64,000 nt of DNA from Chitinophagaceae bacterium. GTDB taxonomy: Bacteria; Bacteroidota; Bacteroidia; Chitinophagales; Chitinophagaceae. Below, piece by piece: positions 35,449 through 43,061 of the stretch. The stretch lies in NCBI GenBank assembly GCA_947447265.1, contig CANFKC010000017.1:32763-96762 (forward strand). Direction: 5' to 3'. The notes under the pieces were generated by a model. That model was not told the origin of the DNA and did not search any database. It was given only the letters and a program-made list of their open reading frames with translations. The position numbers and the translations under genes were made by a program. Each line of letters begins with the position of its first letter. The stretch's first letter is position 1.

Positions 35449-36495
35449 ATGGCAGATAAATTTAGAAAGCTAGACAAAGAATATGTGCTGAGCGACAGCA
35501 CTGTAAACTGTTACGGTTACCGCCTATTAACAGCTGGCTATCAGCTGACTGAATTTGCTAAAAATCCGGTGGGTTACTATATGCATGACAGGGATGGCGG
35601 CGTTGTGTTACGTTGGGAAGATTTAAGAATTGAGAACGACTGCATTTATGCAAAGCCCTGCATAAACCTATGTAACAGCCGCGGCCAGCAAACCCTAGAT
35701 GAAGCAGCAGCGGGCTTCCTTAATGCCGCCAGTGTTGGGCATATTGTAGTGCTGGAATATAGCATTGATAGTAGCGATATGCTGCCGGGCCAAACGGGAC
35801 CTACAGTAACAAAATGGTATAACCGGGAGTGCAGCCTGGTAGATATACCAGGAAATAGCAACGCACTGACAAATCTGTATGACGAGGACGGCAATGAATG
35901 GCTGACCACAGCAACCGACAACAGCACAATGGCAGTATGGGCAGCCAACCTGAAATTAAAAACTGACATCGGCTCCGCAATGACAAACAAACCTAATTTA
36001 TATAACATGAATGAAACAACACTGCAAAAGGAACTAGCGGGCATACTTATGCCGGGTGCGAACGCCGATACCAACGGACTGGTGGCAGCTCTGCAGCAAC
36101 TAAAAGCTGAGGCAGCCAAAGTACCCGGTTTAGAACAGAAGGTAAGCGCACTTGAGGCAGCCAACGTGACGCGAGAGGTAGAAAACATTTTAGAGCAGGC
36201 ATTTGGGGCCAAGAAAATAACCCGCGAATTAAAAGCTAAACTGGCAAACGACTATGCCAATAACCCTGCCGCTCTAAAAGAATTGGTTAATGCAATGCCC
36301 GCCTACCAGAGCATAGCAGACCTGATACATAACCGGGCTGGAGGTGCAGGCCCTGCGCAGGACGAGGGCAACTGGAAATGGGAAGACTATGAAAAAAATG
36401 ACCCTAGTGGAAACAAGCTAAAATCGCTGATGAGCAACAACCCTGTGCACTATAAACAACTATTTGATGCACGGTTTTTAGGAGAGAAAGCCTAG
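35449..36495 (+). CDS. Prohead protease/scaffold protein
   Basis: 348 residues, first gene of the plus-strand phage module. The N-terminal half is protease-like: YYMHDRDG with H46 and NRECSLVDIPGNSNAL with S129, matching the His/Ser pair of HK97/S78-type head maturation proteases. The C-terminal half is a coiled coil (about 205-250) typical of a scaffold. An internal in-frame ATG at 36007 (M187) would give a scaffold-only product, as in phage Mu where a scaffold starts inside the protease gene; this is inference. The protease trims the capsid before DNA packaging. Confidence 0.85.
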   Translation: MADKFRKLDKEYVLSDSTVNCYGYRLLTAGYQLTEFAKNPVGYYMHDRDGGVVLRWEDLRIENDCIYAKPCINLCNSRGQQTLDEAAAGFLNAASVGHIVVLEYSIDSSDMLPGQTGPTVTKWYNRECSLVDIPGNSNALTNLYDEDGNEWLTTATDNSTMAVWAANLKLKTDIGSAMTNKPNLYNMNETTLQKELAGILMPGANADTNGLVAALQQLKAEAAKVPGLEQKVSALEAANVTREVENILEQAFGAKKITRELKAKLANDYANNPAALKELVNAMPAYQSIADLIHNRAGGAGPAQDEGNWKWEDYEKNDPSGNKLKSLMSNNPVHYKQLFDARFLGEKA

Positions 36496-36725
36496 GATAA
36501 ATACAACGATGGAATAAAATACTACTACATGGTTAACCTCAGCGTTGCCAACATCATCCGACCTTACAGTTTGCGGGAAAAGTCTGACCCAAAAAATCTC
36601 CCGCCTATCTTTATCGCGATTTAAAACTTCCTCTTTTCAAGTATCCGAGAGCATGCTTTTAGCGGCTCGCTAATCCTATACACAAATCACACCAGCTAAT
36701 TCTAAACATTTAAAACACCATAATT

Positions 36726-37643
36726 ATGGGCATACAAAGAGAAATATGGCAAGACCATATAGAGGGCAACCTATTTAAAAATAACGAGATCTTGCTGCAA
36801 TCTACGGACGCAAGCCAGTTTGTTTTGCAAGGTAAAGTAGTGCATATACCACAGGCGGGCGCTACACCTACCATCACCAAGAACGTATCATCGCTCCCTG
36901 TAACCGTTGTACAACGCACAGACACCGATATTACGTATGCACTTGACCAATACACTTCAGCACCGATACTTATTACGAATGCTGACAGTATGGAACTAAG
37001 CTACAATAAACGCGAAAGTGTGCTTGGTGAACATGAATCTTCATTGCGCGAATCTGTAGCAGAAAGCATACTGAACAGCTGGGCACCAACAGCTACAACT
37101 GTGAACAATATTTTGCGCACGTCAGGCGCATCGACTGCAACTCATTTGACCAGCACAACCGGCAACAGGGGAAAACTAACAGTAGCCGACCTTAAAAGGG
37201 CAAGTACTGTACTCGACAAGCAGAATGTACCGATGGAAGGACGCGTGGCGCTGATAAGCGCAGACCTTTTGGGCCAGCTTACTGATGATATGAGCGCAAC
37301 ACAATACAGGGACTTTTCTGCAGCTTACGATGCGAAAAATGGTAAACTCGGACGTTTGTTTGGTTTTGATATTTATATGCGCAGCAGCACCGTTGTTTAT
37401 GACAACACAACCACCCCGGTTGTAAAAGCCACAGGTGCTGCTGCAGCGGCCGATGACAACGATTCTGTTGTTTGCTGGCAAGTAAACTTTGTAGAAAAAG
37501 CTGTTGGCGAGATACGCTTCTTTGAAAAAGTAGGCGACCCCCAATATTATGGTGATATCTATTCGCTGCTAGTTAGGATTGGATCGCGCAAGCGCCGCAG
37601 CGATGAGAAGGGAGTTGTTGCAATTGTGCAATCGGCAGCGTAG
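36726..37643 (+). CDS. Major capsid protein
   Basis: 305 residues, beginning MGIQREIWQDHIEGNLFKNN, a start common in Bacteroidota prophage capsids. The central AESILNSWAP, KLTVADLKRASTVLDKQNVPMEGRVALIS and FGFDIYMRS segments fit the HK97-like fold. The C terminus is basic and flexible (GSRKRRSDEKGV). It follows the protease/scaffold gene on the same strand after about 230 bases that contain a weak inverted repeat (gcggga/tcccgc) and a 31-codon frame of doubtful meaning. Confidence 0.85.
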   Translation: MGIQREIWQDHIEGNLFKNNEILLQSTDASQFVLQGKVVHIPQAGATPTITKNVSSLPVTVVQRTDTDITYALDQYTSAPILITNADSMELSYNKRESVLGEHESSLRESVAESILNSWAPTATTVNNILRTSGASTATHLTSTTGNRGKLTVADLKRASTVLDKQNVPMEGRVALISADLLGQLTDDMSATQYRDFSAAYDAKNGKLGRLFGFDIYMRSSTVVYDNTTTPVVKATGAAAAADDNDSVVCWQVNFVEKAVGEIRFFEKVGDPQYYGDIYSLLVRIGSRKRRSDEKGVVAIVQSAA

Positions 37644-37735
37644 TAGTAAATAGTAGATAGTAGTTAGTAATTAGTACATAGTATTTAGTATTTAGTACAT
37701 AGTAGTTAGTGTATAGTCCGTAGTTATTAGTAATC
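37640..37735. repeat. Degenerate TTAGTA-type tandem repeat
   Basis: About 95 bases of short units such as ttagta, tagtag and tacatag, starting at the capsid stop. The AT-rich low-complexity tract has no coding frame and resembles intergenic variable-number repeats. Confidence 0.6.
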
Positions 37736-37923
37736 AGTGCTTAATGCAAAAGTAAACTGCCACCCGATGGCGCTGCGTGGCCCTTCCCAAAATTCAGAAA
37801 ATTGCTGCTTTAGCTATTTGATAATACAAAGTGAAGGCGGATAGTGAAAAGAGAAGAATACCAAGAGATGCCTGGGTGGCAGTTTACCGATGCTTTAATA
37901 ATTCAAAATAAAAAAAGACAGAA

Positions 37924-38421
37924 ATGAAAATATTGATTTTACACGTTTGTATTGTATTGGCACTTCTATTGCCTGCAGCCAACCTGGATGCACAAACTGC
38001 AACATACGACGTGACTACACCAGACATTGCAACAAGCGGATCTTTTACCGGTAACCTGACTTACGGAGGACTGAAGGTGAGCCCTTATGTATCTGCAACC
38101 AGAACGGTAAATAATATTACCAAGAACCTTGACACTATGAACCAAAAAATAAGTGGATCCCAGCATAGTGTAACAACTCAATTCACCTACACACAAACAT
38201 CTGGCACATCATACGGCAGCGTAGTATATACTGAAGCATCAATAGATTCAGGGACCGCAGTTAATTATGTTACCCTTTATGCAGACTCGGTAAAGACAAT
38301 AGTTGGCGCCCAGGTGTTTGGACATGTGATTGCCGGTTGGCCCTATAGCAATATAAGAATGCGTTGGAAGGGAACAGGCACCTATGCCGGCAACTGGAAG
38401 GGGCAACTGCTAATAAGGTAA
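37924..38421 (+). CDS. Secreted protein of unknown function inside the capsid/tail module
   Basis: 165 residues with a Sec signal peptide (MKILILHVCIVLALLLPAAN, predicted cleavage after the DAQ at about residue 24). The mature part is Thr/Ser-rich and beta-like (TATYDVTTPDIATSGSFTG, YVTLYADSVKTIVGAQVFGH, RWKGTGTYAGNWKGQLLI). No family is recognised. It sits between the capsid gene and the lysis cassette on the same strand. A Sec signal is unusual among structural phage genes, so it may be a host-derived or regulatory/exported accessory. Confidence 0.6.
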   Translation: MKILILHVCIVLALLLPAANLDAQTATYDVTTPDIATSGSFTGNLTYGGLKVSPYVSATRTVNNITKNLDTMNQKISGSQHSVTTQFTYTQTSGTSYGSVVYTEASIDSGTAVNYVTLYADSVKTIVGAQVFGHVIAGWPYSNIRMRWKGTGTYAGNWKGQLLIR

Positions 38422-38592
38422 GAAAACCAGCTTAAGATATCAGCAGCATGGCAAATGCCGGTTGCGACAAAGAGCACAACCTCTTTTAAAAAAAGATGCA
38501 CTTACGTCACCTCTCAAAGGGCCGCATTTGTTGTGGTGTGGCCCTTATTATTACCCAAAGGAAAATAGAAACATCACCTAAAACGCCTGGTT

Positions 38593-38823
38593 ATGAGCAG
38601 TACACAAATGTGGTTTATCGGGATTGTGATTACCTGTATAAGCGCAGTGATGGGCTTTTCGATAAAGTTTGTTACAAGCCAGGTAATAAAGCGGCTTGAC
38701 GCAATTGTAGAAAAGCTGGAAAACCTTGGCAGCGTCGCCACTGCACATAAAGAACAACTGTATTTCCATAAGGAAAGAATTGATGACCTGCACGAAAGAG
38801 TAAGGATGCTGGAAATGAAATAA
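38593..38823 (+). CDS. XhlA-like lysis accessory protein
   Basis: 76 residues: one membrane helix (about 5-27, MWFIGIVITCISAVMGFSIKFV) followed by a coiled coil (about 36-76, LDAIVEKLENLGSVATAHKEQ, IDDLHERVRMLEMK). This is the plan of the XhlA-type proteins that accompany holins. It is the first gene of a four-gene lysis cassette. A frame at 38496-38699 overlapping it is rejected as a shadow. Confidence 0.65.
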   Translation: MSSTQMWFIGIVITCISAVMGFSIKFVTSQVIKRLDAIVEKLENLGSVATAHKEQLYFHKERIDDLHERVRMLEMK

Positions 38824-38852
38824 ATAAAACGAACAACATAAAATACCATCCT

Positions 38853-39119
38853 ATGCTGAAAACTTTCATTTACAATATGCTCTCGGAAACCGGGGCAATC
38901 AGCTCTAAAAGAGTTATAGCTATACTCGGGGCATTAGTGCTATTCAGCATTATTATTTACAGCGTTGCAACTGGCAAAAACATTGATTACCACATATACG
39001 ATGGGCTTGTACTGGTTGTATTAGGCGCTGCGGGTATAACAGCATTCGAGAAAGTAAAAATGGCGTCAGCGACACCTGTAACTGAGACACCGACCCTACC
39101 AAACAACCTGGCACAGTAA
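38853..39119 (+). CDS. Holin-like membrane protein
   Basis: 88 residues with two membrane helices, about 24-44 (VIAILGALVLFSIIIYSVATG) and 49-69 (IYDGLVLVVLGAAGITAFEKV), then a polar Thr/Pro-rich C-terminal tail. Size, helices and place between the XhlA-like and spanin-like genes fit a class II holin that controls when the endolysin reaches the cell wall. Confidence 0.75.
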   Translation: MLKTFIYNMLSETGAISSKRVIAILGALVLFSIIIYSVATGKNIDYHIYDGLVLVVLGAAGITAFEKVKMASATPVTETPTLPNNLAQ

Positions 39120-39142
39120 CCTCCACAAAAGCAATTTTCAAT

Positions 39143-39721
39143 ATGACATTAACGGAATCAATACCGACAGGCCGAAGGCATGCCTTTACCCTAATATTAG
39201 TTGCAGTAGCACTCACTTTTCTAATTGGTTGTGGCAGTTGCAAAACAATAAAGACGACCAAGACTGTGAGATCAGGCGAGACTCGTGCTGACACATCGAT
39301 AACGGTCAAAACATCCGACCAAACGTCAAGGATCAGAACAATAAAAGATAGTGCAATAGGCCTGGCTCCAAAAGAAATATCCTTCCTGCTACCAACCAAT
39401 GCCTCAAAAGATACGCAGGCAACCAATCAGCATTTACGGCTACATGTGTACCATGATAGCAAGGGCATACAACATATTGACTGCAGCGCTGACAGCCTGA
39501 CCTTGGTGATAGCTCGCATGATACAGGACAGCATATACCAAAGCCACGTAAATGACAGCATCTATGTAAGCAGACAAAAAGACTATTTCAGCGAAAGAAC
39601 AGAGAACGCTGTAACAAAAACAACAGCGTGGCCTTCTATACTGATCTGGATGGCAGTTGCTATAACAGCCATTGTAATGTGGGAGCTATTTACCCTCCTA
39701 TATAAGCGAACCAAACCGTAG
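39143..39721 (+). CDS. Unimolecular spanin (u-spanin)-like lipoprotein
   Basis: 192 residues with both ends diagnostic: an N-terminal lipoprotein signal with lipobox LIGC (C30) and a C-terminal membrane helix (about 163-185, WPSILIWMAVAITAIVMWELF) followed by the basic YKRTKP. The middle is a Thr/Ser/Asp-rich, beta- or coil-like periplasmic span. One protein anchored in both outer and inner membranes is the u-spanin plan of some phages, which fuses the membranes in the last step of lysis. It lies between holin and endolysin genes. Confidence 0.72.
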   Translation: MTLTESIPTGRRHAFTLILVAVALTFLIGCGSCKTIKTTKTVRSGETRADTSITVKTSDQTSRIRTIKDSAIGLAPKEISFLLPTNASKDTQATNQHLRLHVYHDSKGIQHIDCSADSLTLVIARMIQDSIYQSHVNDSIYVSRQKDYFSERTENAVTKTTAWPSILIWMAVAITAIVMWELFTLLYKRTKP

Positions 39722-39787
39722 CTATAAAAGCTGCAATTCAAAAATCAAAGCCCGAACCGGCCCAGCAAACTCCGCAAATTTTTAATT

Positions 39788-40255
39788 ATGAATATCTCAC
39801 AAAAAGGATTAGACCTTATTCGCAATTTTGAAGGCTTTAAAGCCTTCCCTTACCAGGATGCCAGGGGCGTCTGGACCATAGGATATGGAACAACGTACTA
39901 TCCTAACGGATTTAAAGTATCGCAGACTGATATGTCTGTAAACGAGGAACAAGCCATTACCTGCCTGCGTTACCATATTGACCGAAGGGTAATACCGGCG
40001 ATAAAAAAATGCCTTGGCAATTGTGAAAAGGTAATACTGGCACAGCATCAGATAGATGCGCTGTGTTCCTTCATCTACAACGTTGGCACCAGTGCATTTG
40101 AGGGCTCTACCCTATTAAAAGATATTAAAGCCGGCGCGACAGAAGAAGTGATAACGACAGATTTCATGATGTGGGTAAAAAGCGGAGGCATGCTATTAAA
40201 GGGTTTAGTAAAAAGGAGACAGGCTGAAGCTGATTACTTCAACGGCAACAAATAA
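39788..40255 (+). CDS. Endolysin, GH24 lysozyme
   Basis: 155 residues of the T4-lysozyme/GH24 type. Catalytic residues are in the expected spacing: E15 (NFEGF), D24 (YQDARG) and T30 (WTIGYGTT), with the family spacing E+9 and D+6. The later LAQHQIDALCSFIYNVG and DIKAG segments match the GH24 C-terminal lobe. There is no signal peptide, so a holin is needed, and one is encoded upstream. It cleaves peptidoglycan glycosidic bonds. Confidence 0.95.
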   Translation: MNISQKGLDLIRNFEGFKAFPYQDARGVWTIGYGTTYYPNGFKVSQTDMSVNEEQAITCLRYHIDRRVIPAIKKCLGNCEKVILAQHQIDALCSFIYNVGTSAFEGSTLLKDIKAGATEEVITTDFMMWVKSGGMLLKGLVKRRQAEADYFNGNK

Positions 40256-40279
40256 TAACCAGCAAAAAAACGTATCAAT

Positions 40280-40546
40280 ATGAACAACACAATTGTAGCC
40301 AACTACTTCAGTCACCACCCGGATACTGATATATTTTATTTCACAGCAGACGGGCAAGCTTTCTATACGGAAAATGAAGCCGATAACCATGCAAGAAACC
40401 TATTGCAACTTGGCAAGGATGCACACATAGAAGCAATAAGGCGTGAAAATATTCCATTGCACAGTGATGTCAACGAGAAAGAACAACCAGACGCACAGGC
40501 AAATGGAAAGGACAACACCAAAAAGGCAGGCAGCAGGAAAAAATAA
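40280..40546 (+). CDS. Small hypothetical phage protein
   Basis: 88 residues (MNNTIVANYFSHHPDTDIFYF) with a beta-like start, a helix with KDAHIEAIRREN and a charged disordered end (EKEQPDAQANGKDNTKKAG). Similar short genes lie between lysis and sheath genes in Bacteroidota prophages. No function recognised. Confidence 0.55.
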   Translation: MNNTIVANYFSHHPDTDIFYFTADGQAFYTENEADNHARNLLQLGKDAHIEAIRRENIPLHSDVNEKEQPDAQANGKDNTKKAGSRKK

Positions 40547-40606
40547 CGCTCTTCAGATAACAGCAAAAGAAAGAAACGATATCAATTCATTACTAAAATA
40601 ACTTAA

Positions 40607-41788
40607 ATGGGCAGCGTAAATATAACACTGGCGAACGGCCAGCTGGGTGCCACACTTCAAACAGCCGATGGCACTTGTGGAATGGTATTAACCGGCCTCA
40701 GTGAATCAGGCGGATATACATTGGGCACACCAATACTGGTAACTAGTTTGGACAACCTGGCGACGCAGGGCATTTCGCAAACAGGAAATGTATTCGCTTA
40801 CAGGCAGGTGAAAGAGTTTTACCAGGAAGCAGGCAGCGGAGCCAAATTATACCTCTTATTAGTGCCGGGCACTATGAAGGTAAACCAAATGGCAGACGGC
40901 ACTAATGGAAATGGTGCGGTAAAGTTACTTGACTATGCCGCAGGTGCTATCAAAGTTCTAGGCATAATTAGTAATGATACTTTAGTGTATCCCGGCGGCA
41001 CCGGATTACTAACAACCCACCGCATAAACGAAGACGTATACACAGCGGCAAGCAATATGGCGATAACCGCTAACACCTACTCACTGGCGCAAAAACCTTT
41101 CAGATGCATAATTGGTGGCACCAGCTATACCGGCACGCCTGCGAGTCTAACCCCAATAACACCTGGAAATAACAACCACCGAACGGCTATTTTTATTGGA
41201 GATACCGTTTCAGGCAATGCCGCGTGCCTCGGGCTTGTTTTAGGCAGAATGAGCATAATACCCGTGCAGCGTAAAATAAGCCGTGTGAGAACCGGTGCTA
41301 TGACAAACTCAGCAGCCTATTTAAATGCAACGACATTGGAAAGCACCGGCGGTGATGCTGGAGTAATAGCAACGCAAGGCTATATGACCTGGAAGATATA
41401 TGCTCAACGCAGCGGCTATTACATAAGTGGCGATGAAACCATTAGCGATGTATTAAATGACTACCGCTACCTGAGCCGCGGAAGGGTAATGGATAAAGTT
41501 CAGGTACTGGCCTACCAAACATTTGTGCAGGAAGTTGATGATGAAATACCAATAAACACTGATGGCACACTTGATGCCGGTTTCTGCAAATGGTTATCCA
41601 GCCAGATGGAAAATCAGATCAATAATACCATGACTGCAAATAACGAAATCAGTTCTGTGTCCTGCTATATTAACCCAAACCAAAATATACTCAGTACCAA
41701 TACGCTTTCTATTACCATTGGTATAGTGCCGGTAGGTTATGCAACCGTAATTAATGTGACGCTATCTTTTGTAAATCCGAACGCGTAA
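40607..41788 (+). CDS. Phage tail sheath protein (DUF2586)
   Basis: 393 residues of the DUF2586 family, the contractile-tail sheath of many Bacteroidota myophages. Recognisable parts are MGSVNITLANGQLGATLQTA, AYRQVKEFYQEAGSGAKLYLLLVPG (about 65-90), RTAIFIGDTVSGNAACLGLVLGRM (about 190-213), DYRYLSRGRVMDKVQVLAYQT (about 285-305) and the C-terminal IGIVPVGYATVINVTLSF strand used in sheath polymerisation. It establishes that the particle is a contractile myophage. Confidence 0.88.
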   Translation: MGSVNITLANGQLGATLQTADGTCGMVLTGLSESGGYTLGTPILVTSLDNLATQGISQTGNVFAYRQVKEFYQEAGSGAKLYLLLVPGTMKVNQMADGTNGNGAVKLLDYAAGAIKVLGIISNDTLVYPGGTGLLTTHRINEDVYTAASNMAITANTYSLAQKPFRCIIGGTSYTGTPASLTPITPGNNNHRTAIFIGDTVSGNAACLGLVLGRMSIIPVQRKISRVRTGAMTNSAAYLNATTLESTGGDAGVIATQGYMTWKIYAQRSGYYISGDETISDVLNDYRYLSRGRVMDKVQVLAYQTFVQEVDDEIPINTDGTLDAGFCKWLSSQMENQINNTMTANNEISSVSCYINPNQNILSTNTLSITIGIVPVGYATVINVTLSFVNPNA

Positions 41789-41905
41789 ACCACATATCAC
41801 TATTTCAACAAGTGCGATATGCATTGCCGGTCGTGAATATCAGCGTACAGAAAATTTCGAGAGCCGGCATCAAAAAACATTCATCAACAACTAATAAATA
41901 GCAAT

Positions 41906-42337
41906 ATGGCTGGAATAACATTTTTCGATAGCAAAGAATGCGAATGGGCCGACATGACGGTGATATTTGCCGGCGCGCCGCTTACAAAAATAAAGGGACT
42001 GAAATATAAAACTGCCAAGGAAAAGACACCTATATACGCAGCTGGCAATAACCCAATAAGTATACAAGGGGGCAACAGAAGTAATGACGGGCAGATAAAA
42101 GTTTTGAAGGGAGCTCTTGACGATATGAATCTTGCTGCGATAGCAGCCGGGGGTGCCGACATACTGGATATGCAATTCGATATTATTGTTACTTACAAAG
42201 GCGAAGGAACCCGCCCTCTGCAGGTAGATACACTTAAGGGAGTAGAGATCACCAACTTTGAGAAAGGTTGGGACCAAGGTGCAAAAAATATGGATATCAC
42301 ACTACCCATAGTATTCTTGAAATTGATCACTCTATAG
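41906..42337 (+). CDS. Tail tube-like protein
   Basis: 143 residues directly downstream of the sheath gene, the usual position of the tube. The beta-rich sequence (MTVIFAGAPLTKIKGLKYKTA, AGNNPISIQGGNRSNDGQIKVLKGAL, VTYKGEGTRPLQVDTLKGVEITNFEKGW) fits the tube/Hcp-like beta-barrel plan. The identification is from position, size and fold-like pattern. Confidence 0.7.
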   Translation: MAGITFFDSKECEWADMTVIFAGAPLTKIKGLKYKTAKEKTPIYAAGNNPISIQGGNRSNDGQIKVLKGALDDMNLAAIAAGGADILDMQFDIIVTYKGEGTRPLQVDTLKGVEITNFEKGWDQGAKNMDITLPIVFLKLITL

Positions 42338-42367
42338 CCACCTAACAAAATTCCTTCAATTGATTCT

Positions 42368-42487
42368 ACATTATTGCGGCGATCTAATTCGGAAAAGAGT
42401 GAATTATATCAGCGTTTAAAAATCTTGCTGCTTTTCTAATGACAACCTTGAATTCGTTTGGACGAATGACATTGACCGCAATAATGT
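42368..42487. other. Structured intergenic element upstream of the tail chaperone
   Basis: A 12-bp perfect inverted repeat (acattattgcgg at 42368-42379, ccgcaataatgt at 42476-42487) closes a region containing two smaller hairpins: aattc/gaatt at 42386-42405, and attcgt/acgaat with a TTGG loop at 42452-42467. No coding frame covers it. It may be an mRNA element, a processing site or a small mobile element. Confidence 0.5.
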
Positions 42488-42525
42488 GGACCCTTATCGC
42501 AAATAATTCATAAAAAATAATAACA

Positions 42526-42843
42526 ATGAACGAAACATTATTAACCGGTCAAGTTACCGATGAGCAAATAAAAGAATGGAAAGCCAAACACAAGTATGGC
42601 GTATACGCTGTAACCATTGACGATCACATTGCCTATTTTAAGAATCCTAATCGCCTGGATATAAACTGTGCGCTTAGCAAAGCCGATAAGGAAAATGCCC
42701 TGAGTATTTTTGAAACACTGGCGAGCATAACCTTTCTGGGCGGTAGTGAAAATTTGCTAACCGATGATCAAATGTTCATTGGCCTGAGCAATGAAATAAA
42801 AATTAAACTCGACGGCAAAAAAGCGAACCTGGTAAACTTATAG
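42526..42843 (+). CDS. Tail assembly chaperone, zero-frame product
   Basis: 105 residues, between the tube and tape-measure genes. It is an alpha/beta protein (MNETLLTGQVTDEQIKEWKA, IDDHIAYFKNPNRLDINCALSKADKE). Its place is that of the first reading frame of the tail assembly chaperone (phage lambda gpG, P2 gpE). The end of the gene carries GGC AAA AAA GCG, a lysine-codon run, and a second frame is open in the -1 register beyond it. Chaperones of this type bind the tape-measure protein during tail assembly. Confidence 0.7.
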   Translation: MNETLLTGQVTDEQIKEWKAKHKYGVYAVTIDDHIAYFKNPNRLDINCALSKADKENALSIFETLASITFLGGSENLLTDDQMFIGLSNEIKIKLDGKKANLVNL

Positions 42844-43007
42844 AGGGGGCCAATGGCGGACCAGCGCATGACTCCCTTGGATACCTGGAAACACTACTTG
42901 AATATCATTTACCCGGACTGGACCACCGGCAATTATCTGACGAGGCGTTCGCTCAAAAACTGGCACACCTGCGCTACATAATGAATGAAGAAACGGGAAA
43001 TGGCTAA
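42822..43007 (+). CDS. -1 frame extension of the tail assembly chaperone
   Basis: After AAAAAA at 42817-42822, the -1 frame is open from 42807 to a TAA at 43005-43007 and encodes about 61 residues with a helical C-terminal part (HDSLGYLETLLEYHLPGLD, SDEAFAQKLAHLRYIMNEET). A programmed -1 shift would give a roughly 160-residue fusion, like gpG-T of lambda and gpE+E' of P2. The slippery run C AAA AAA G is not the classical heptamer, so efficiency is unknown. This second frame has no ATG of its own. Confidence 0.62.
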   Translation, partial: SEPGKLIEGANGGPAHDSLGYLETLLEYHLPGLDHRQLSDEAFAQKLAHLRYIMNEETGNG

Positions 43008-43061
43008 TCGATAATATAAGGGATTGCATATCATGTTAAACCCAATGAAATCAACTACATC

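Noticed and set aside
36529..36624. A 31-codon frame (MVNLSVANIIRPYSLREK...) between protease and capsid genes
   Set aside because: Too short and without a family match; mentioned only as doubtful.
38496..38699. A 67-codon frame overlapping the XhlA-like gene
   Set aside because: It lies in another frame across a well-supported coding stretch, has a cysteine-rich composition with no recognisable pattern, and would require abandoning the better-placed gene.
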